From: Culex pipiens pallens
Lineage: Eukaryota > Arthropoda > Insecta > Diptera > Culicidae
Assembly (NCBI RefSeq): GCF_016801865.2
Contig: NC_068938.1
Span: 195,146,429-195,210,428, forward strand
Length of the DNA stretch: 64,000 nucleotides
Direction: 5' to 3'
The position numbers and the translations under genes are program-made. This document shows positions 58,907 through 64,000 of this stretch, piece by piece; position 1 is the first letter of the stretch, and each line of letters opens with the position of its first letter. Under the pieces are notes generated by a model, which worked only from the letters and a program-made list of their open reading frames with translations, did not search any database and had not been told where the DNA came from.

Positions 58907-59053
58907 TTAATAGTTTAAGAATGCGCGCTTCTATTCTTATTCAGTTTTTTACTTTGTCTAAGACATTTTTTAAGAATACTGTTTTTTGAACACATTTTTA
59001 AAATTTCTGTAAAATCAAACTGACAAATTTCAACGTCCCAAATCCCATTCCAG

Positions 59054-60268
59054 GACACCTCCAACGCCACCAAAAAACAGGACCAGGACACTGACCAGAA
59101 ACTCCCGAATCCACTGTGCGCATCCTGCACCTGCGACGCCCCCCAGAAAACCTTCAAGTGCTCCTCAATGAAGCTATCCTCCAAACTGTTCAACACCACT
59201 GGCTGGGCCAGCCTTAACGACTCCGGACTGGCCGTTGACGTCATGCTGCTGGACCGAAACGGCATCACCGAGGTCCCAGTGTTTCCCAACCTGGACGTCC
59301 GAGTGTTGGACTTGAGCCACAACAACATCTCCGTGATCGCCAAGAAGGCTTTCTTTGCGTTGAGCAAACTTGAGGTGCTGGATTTGTCGTACAACATGCT
59401 GACCACAAAGTCGCTGGTTCCGGCAGTTTTTGAGGGTCCCTATTCGGCGGACGATTACGAACCGTTGGGGCAGTTGAGGGTTCTCCGACTCGGGTATAAT
59501 CAGCTTCACTCGCTGGACGCGGATTTGTTCGAGCACATGCCGAATCTGCAGGAATTGAGTCTGGTTTCGAACGTCTTCAAAACCATTGATACCTTGACGG
59601 AGAATGCTTTGTCTAGTGTGAGGACACTTCTCTCTCTGGATCTAAGTTATATGGAGTTGAACTCGGTGCCGGGAGGTTTCCTGAATGCGATTGGAGATCT
59701 GACTCACCTCAACTTGACCGGAAATCTGCTGGAAACCATCCCGGAAGGGCTGCGATTCGCACAGAAGCTCAAGTGGTTGAGTTTGGACGAGAATCCCGTC
59801 GGGAACATTCAGGGAGATCAGTGAGTTAACCTTGATTTCCTAATTATTCCTTATTGCTAAAACATTTATTTCCAGTGTCTTCCCCGCCCTCAAGTCCCTC
59901 GAATACCTCAGCCTGTCCTACATGTCCCCGCTCAAGGTGATTGGCCGCGGAGCGTTCAGTGGGCTGCAAGCACTCCAGGAGGTCCACATCAGCAACAATC
60001 CGGTTCTATCCTATCTCCATGTCGATGCCTTTGCCCGCGAAGATCCGGACGATCCGACGCGCCAGAATTGGCCCCGCGTCAAGCGGTTCTACCTGCACAA
60101 CAATAACCTGAGCTCGCTGGACGCGCAGCTGTTGACGCACTGGGCCGAGATGGAGCTGGTGGACATCCGGCAGAACCCGTGGAACTGCGACTGCGACAAT
60201 CAGTGGCTGGTGGAGACGCTGGTGCCGGTGATTGAGAAGACGACGCCGAATACGTTGAACAATATTGT
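59054..60268 (+). CDS. exons 2 and 3 of the large LRR gene (LRR-3), continuing off the right edge
   Basis: Exon 2 (59054-59820) and exon 3 (59876-60268) are split by a 55-nt phase-2 intron (CA|GTGAGT, CAG|TGTC). Together with exon 1 they encode 421 residues so far. Cys57, 60, 62 and 71 form an N-terminal LRR cap (CX2CXCX8C). Roughly ten LRRs follow (VRVLDLSHNNISVIAKKAF, LEVLDLSYNMLTTKSLVPA, and so on). Exon 3 ends inside a C-terminal cap, NPWNCDCDNQWLVETLVPVI. Donor GT|GTGAGT at 60269 shows that further exons follow. None is visible before 64000, so the remaining cap cysteines and any membrane segment lie outside the window. N- and C-caps of this kind are typical of extracellular LRR receptors and secreted LRR proteins. 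Ligand and exact orthologue are not recognised. It differs from the small LRR-1/LRR-2 type. Confidence 0.88.
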
Positions 60269-60938
60269 GTGAGTATTTCAAATTGGTCGTTGATGTTTAG
60301 ATTCTCGTGAATTTCTGTTTTGTTTTTGTAATTATTTTTTTCCTAACATATTGTTTTGCAATGAAGCTATTTTGTATTATTGCGCTAAGTCCATACAAAT
60401 CTCCATACAATTTTGGCAGCTACCCATACATAATTGCTATGTAAAAATTCGAAAATCTGTATCTTGGGAGGGAATTTTCGGATCAATTTTGTGTATTGGA
60501 TCCAGAACTATTCTGAACAAATCGTTACTATTTCAGTTATTAGTACTATTAGTACTATTTAGTACTATTTAGTAATGGTACAGTACCATTCTTAAAAATA
60601 CCCTTTTATTAAAGTAACGTTTAACTGTTGAAAGTTGAAATCCCAAAAACTGTATTTTTAGACACATTTTAAAGACGTTACTTAATCCACCTTTAGGTGG
60701 TTGGTGCTTTCCTCACATTCATAAAGTGAATATAAGGCCTCAAAAAAGTCTAAAATAACGCTTAAGTGCTTAGAACTTTTGATAGGGTTGTCAGATTTTC
60801 AATCTTTTTGACTCTTTGGAAAAATCTATTGATTACACATCAAACGATCGCATGGTTGATCTGAGACCCGACCTCAAAGCCTTTTGATAGGGTTGTCAGA
60901 CTTTCAATGTTTTGGGCTCGTTGGAAAGGTATTTTAAG
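60269..60938. other. LRR-3 intron: repeat F piece and an older element
   Basis: Repeat F fragment at about 60350-60500 (CAAATCTCCATACAATTTTGG). TTAGTACTA microsatellite at about 60537-60575. From about 60670 starts an older element (CCACCTTTAGGTGGTTGG), possibly ending near 61545 (TCCTCATTGTGGTCAGGAAGG). The MITE at 60939 would be nested in it. Confidence 0.4.
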
Positions 60939-61179
60939 TACTGTAAACTGGGGTGACTTTGATAGCCCGGGTGACTTTGATAGGTTTTTCAAATGCCCGT
61001 CAAATTAATATCTAAACATTTTTGAGAATTTTGAGTATGTAAGCATTAAAAGATAGCTTATTATCGAACATATATGCAAAAATGTGACTGTTACATTGGA
61101 TGTATCAAAATTAGTGGCCAATTCAAATTTCTATCAATATCACCCCGGGCTATCAAAGTCACCCCAGTTTACGGTACCT
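60939..61179. mobile_element. MITE family D, complete (about 240 bp)
   Basis: Left end TACTGTAAACTGGGGTGACT continues TTTGATAGCCCGGG. The right end inverted reads TACCGTAAACTGGGGTGACT and continues the same way, so the terminal repeats are about 40 bp. Fragments lie at 20398 and about 31395. It is non-coding. Confidence 0.75.
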
Positions 61180-63171
61180 TTCTAAAAATGTATAGCATGA
61201 CGGGTTTTCTTACAAACCCACCCTTTTTACAATCTTCCGGACTCTAGCCGGAATCGCTTTTTTTAGCATAACTTTTAAAGTACTTTACTAAACTCCAAAA
61301 TTTATAGATAGTGACTTATGAGACTCCAAGACAGATCGAATGAGATCAAAACGGTCAAAATCGGTTCAGCCAGTCCTGAGATAATCAAGTGCAATTATTT
61401 TGATTAACATCCAGCACAGACATTTGCTCAGATTTTGATTCTGAGTCGATATATGTACGTGAAGTTGGGTCTACGAAGTCAAATAACGAAGTTCATTTTT
61501 CGAGTGATTTTATAGCCTTTCCTCATTGTGGTCAGGAAGGCAAAAAGTGCACCGTTTTCGAATTAGGCTGTAGCAACAAAAATCAAAGTTGTCTCTTGAA
61601 AAATTAGCGGGCAAAAAATATATTTTTAAGGAAATTTGACGTGCAATACCCTGAAAACAATTAAAAATGCATTTTCCTGCGTTTAAAATCATTTTTAACA
61701 TGATGGATCAGTTGAAACTATATTTTGAATTTTTGTGAAATTTTGTTTAACAAATTAAACTTTTTCGTCAAAACTAATGATTGTAAAACAACTGTACTGG
61801 TGAATTATGCTTTTTACAACCCTTTTTAGAAGAAATTTTGAAACCATGACAAGTTATTTAACTTTTTATTTATTTTTTAGTTTTTCTCTTCTTTGGTCAG
61901 ATTTGAGGGACATAATAAAATTATTTGCAACGGCTTTTCGATTCGATTCGATTTTCGATTTTTTTTAAAAATAAAAGTGCCCATTTCTAGAAATATAATT
62001 TTCAAAACCATAGAAAAAAATCCTATAAATTCGTCTCAGACACCTTAAGGGTTGGTCCTTTCGTTCCTGAGATAATGCCACTAAAATATAAAGAAACAAC
62101 AAAATTTAAAATGTTCAAGTGTCATACAGCACGCAATTTTTAAGTAACGATACTTCGACAACTAATGGTCTGATTTTTATTGTGAAAAATTGTACCATTT
62201 ATTAAATTTTCTTACCACTCTGATTTTTTGTTTTTTTTTTTTAGTTTGAAACTCAAGGCTTACAATTCAAAAATCGTTACATTGATTTGTTGGTCCGTTT
62301 GAAATGTTAGTTTTGATTTTGAATACAGTCCAGACTCGATTACCCGAAGGCCTTGGCAAAATTTCACTTCGGATAATCAAATCATGAGAAAAATCCAGAT
62401 CAGAAAAAAATCATTAGTTATGACTTTTTTGAAATAAAGAAATAAAAGTTAAAAATGTTTTGCCTTCATTGTTCAATGTAAAATCTCGCCTGCTTTTTCA
62501 ATTGGTCCTATGTACATAGTAAACCCATGGCTCATTGGTTGTTTTGAAAAAGTAATCTAGAAATCAAATTTTCAATCAAAAATTACCATGAACGGCCATG
62601 ATCAACAAGGACCAACTTTTTCACAACTTTTTTTTATGTTGGGAATTGGTCCATTAGTACCCGAATCAAAAAAAAATGCAATTTGGTTCTAGAAAAGAAG
62701 GGAAAATTCCATAAAAAAAATATTGCAAAATATTTAAAGGAGGGCAAAACTTACATCTCTTCATTAGGTGTAAATTTAATTTAAAAAAAAAAATTCATTA
62801 AAAAATTGTTGCAAAATATTTTAAAAGTAGAAAAATGAACAAAATATAGAGATAATTCATTTTAAAATTTGAATTTTAAATAAGTTTATGAAAAATTACA
62901 TGTAAAAAGGGATGAAAATGAGGTGTTTTAGGCAATTTTCATTTTTTTAAAAATTCAAGATCTCTCAAAAAAATATACATTTTGCCCTTCTTTCAACATT
63001 TCGCTTTTTTTTACTATTGAGTTTGTTTATGAAAATTTTCCTTCTTTTAATTTTAATTCAACTAAGAAAATAAAATCTTTTTGAAGATTCACATTTCGCT
63101 AATATTTAAATGTTTGAAATTTACGCTATTATTGTGTATTTTACCTAGATACCTTTATTTAAAAAAAACTA
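61180..63171. repeat. LRR-3 intron: dispersed repeats, no exon seen
   Basis: Repeat C occurs in reverse at about 61600-61930. The rest is AT-rich, with diverged repeat-F-like words (GATAATGCCACT, CAACTAATGGTC). No LRR-3 exon with bordering splice sites was found. Confidence 0.4.
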
Positions 63172-63366
63172 TCCAGGTTTTTAAGCGAATATGGCGTTCG
63201 AAAGGTGAACGCCCGAAATGTCAAAATCACGCCGTGGTACCAACATTACGAAAAAAGTGTGCCATGGCATGACAGCCACATTTTTTTTCTAATGTTGGTG
63301 CTACTGCGCGATTTTGACATTTCGGACGTTCACCATTCGAACGCCATCTTCGCTTAAAAACCTGGA
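63172..63366. mobile_element. hairpin MITE with TA target (195 bp)
   Basis: Arms of about 90 bp starting TCCAGGTTTTTAAGCG pair nearly perfectly (TGGCGTTCGAA, GAAATGTCAAAATC) around a loop of about 16 bp. TA flanks both ends (63170-63171 and 63367-63368). It is non-coding. Confidence 0.8.
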
Positions 63367-64000
63367 TATATTTGCATTCAGGTTCTACACAATTACCTTT
63401 CTTTTAAAAAAAGCATAAGAGCAGTTCTCTCAGATTTTGGTCATTTGATTTTTTTGTATTTTTTAATCCGGCTGAAACTTTTTTGGTGCCTTCGGTATGC
63501 CCAAAAAAGCCATTTTGCATCATTAGTTTGTCCATATAATTTTCCATACAAATTATGCAGCTGTCCATACAAAAATGATGTATGAAAATTTAAAAATCTG
63601 TATCTTTCGAAGGAATTTTTTGATCGATTTGGTGTCTTCGGCAAAGTTGTAGGACTACACTGGAAAAAAATGATACAAGGTAAAAAAAAATTAAGTGATA
63701 TTTAATTTCACTTTTTGTCACTAAAACTTGATTTGCAAAATAACAATATTTTTTTTTCATTTTTTGAAAAGCTGCAAAAATTCGTAATATTGAATGTTTG
63801 GACACTTTGAAATATTACTATTGATAAATTATTTTTGAAAATATTGTATTTGAAAAGATCGGAAAATTTCACGAATGTTTCATATTTTAGCATTTTAAAT
63901 CGGACCATTAGTTGCTGAGATATCGACATTAGAAAATGGTGGTTTGTTTGGGTGAGACTTAGAAAACATCAATTTTCCTGTTTTTAAACCTTTGCATGGC
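63367..64000. repeat. repeat F, single copy at the right edge
   Basis: GAGCAGTTCTCTCAG at 63420 matches the repeat F terminus, followed by TTTGGTGTCTTCGGCAAAGT and, further on, CGGACCATTAGTTGCTGAGAT. The copy runs off the window. Confidence 0.55.

Overview
The window looks like a mosquito chromosome, most likely Culex. It is AT-rich eukaryotic DNA with short GT-AG introns of 50-70 nt and AATAAA poly(A) signals. It holds a cluster of fibrinogen-related protein (FREP) genes and secreted leucine-rich repeat (LRR) genes of the kinds expanded in mosquito immunity. It also holds a composite SINE with two tRNA-like modules, an architecture described for Twin of Culex pipiens. The species is an inference. 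No bacterial or viral genes were recognised.

Layout. 1-2.9 kb: repeat-rich DNA with a MITE. 2.98-3.79 kb: FREP-A (+), three exons with an in-frame stop. 3.8-12.6 kb: MITEs and hairpins, with a decayed coding-like stretch near 5-6 kb. 12.7-13.0 kb: TATA/initiator promoter and first coding exon of an unidentified minus-strand gene. 13-21.8 kb: AT-rich, with a hAT-type element and MITEs. 21.9-24.0 kb: two intact, convergent, paralogous secreted LRR genes. 24.4-28.3 kb: an octanucleotide array of about 3.4 kb and a nonanucleotide array. 30.3-31.2 kb: FREP-D (-), complete except that its start codon reads ACG. 35.8-38.8 kb: convergent FREP-B (+) and FREP-C (-), both intact; intron 2 of FREP-C carries a transposon of about 1.1 kb. 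42.9 kb to beyond the right edge: a larger LRR gene (+). Its exon 1 is separated from exon 2 by a 16 kb intron filled with a hAT element, a 57-bp satellite array of about 3.8 kb, a gag-like retroelement ORF split by a SINE, and an inverted-repeat element of about 1.3 kb.

How the genes relate. All recognised host proteins are predicted to be secreted. The four FREPs share one exon plan: a signal-peptide exon of 59-80 nt, a central exon of 516-546 nt, and a last exon of exactly 118 nt, with introns in phase 2. They therefore arose by duplication, and two of the four carry one disabling-looking change each. The two small LRR genes share a 26-nt first exon and differ by a C-terminal coiled coil. 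Family knowledge suggests pattern recognition or complement-like haemolymph functions; nothing in the DNA proves this.

The rest is mobile or repetitive DNA. Several elements are delimited precisely by target-site duplications (TTAACAAC, TGAAGAAG/T, TTCA, TA, TTAA and a 12-bp duplication around the SINE).
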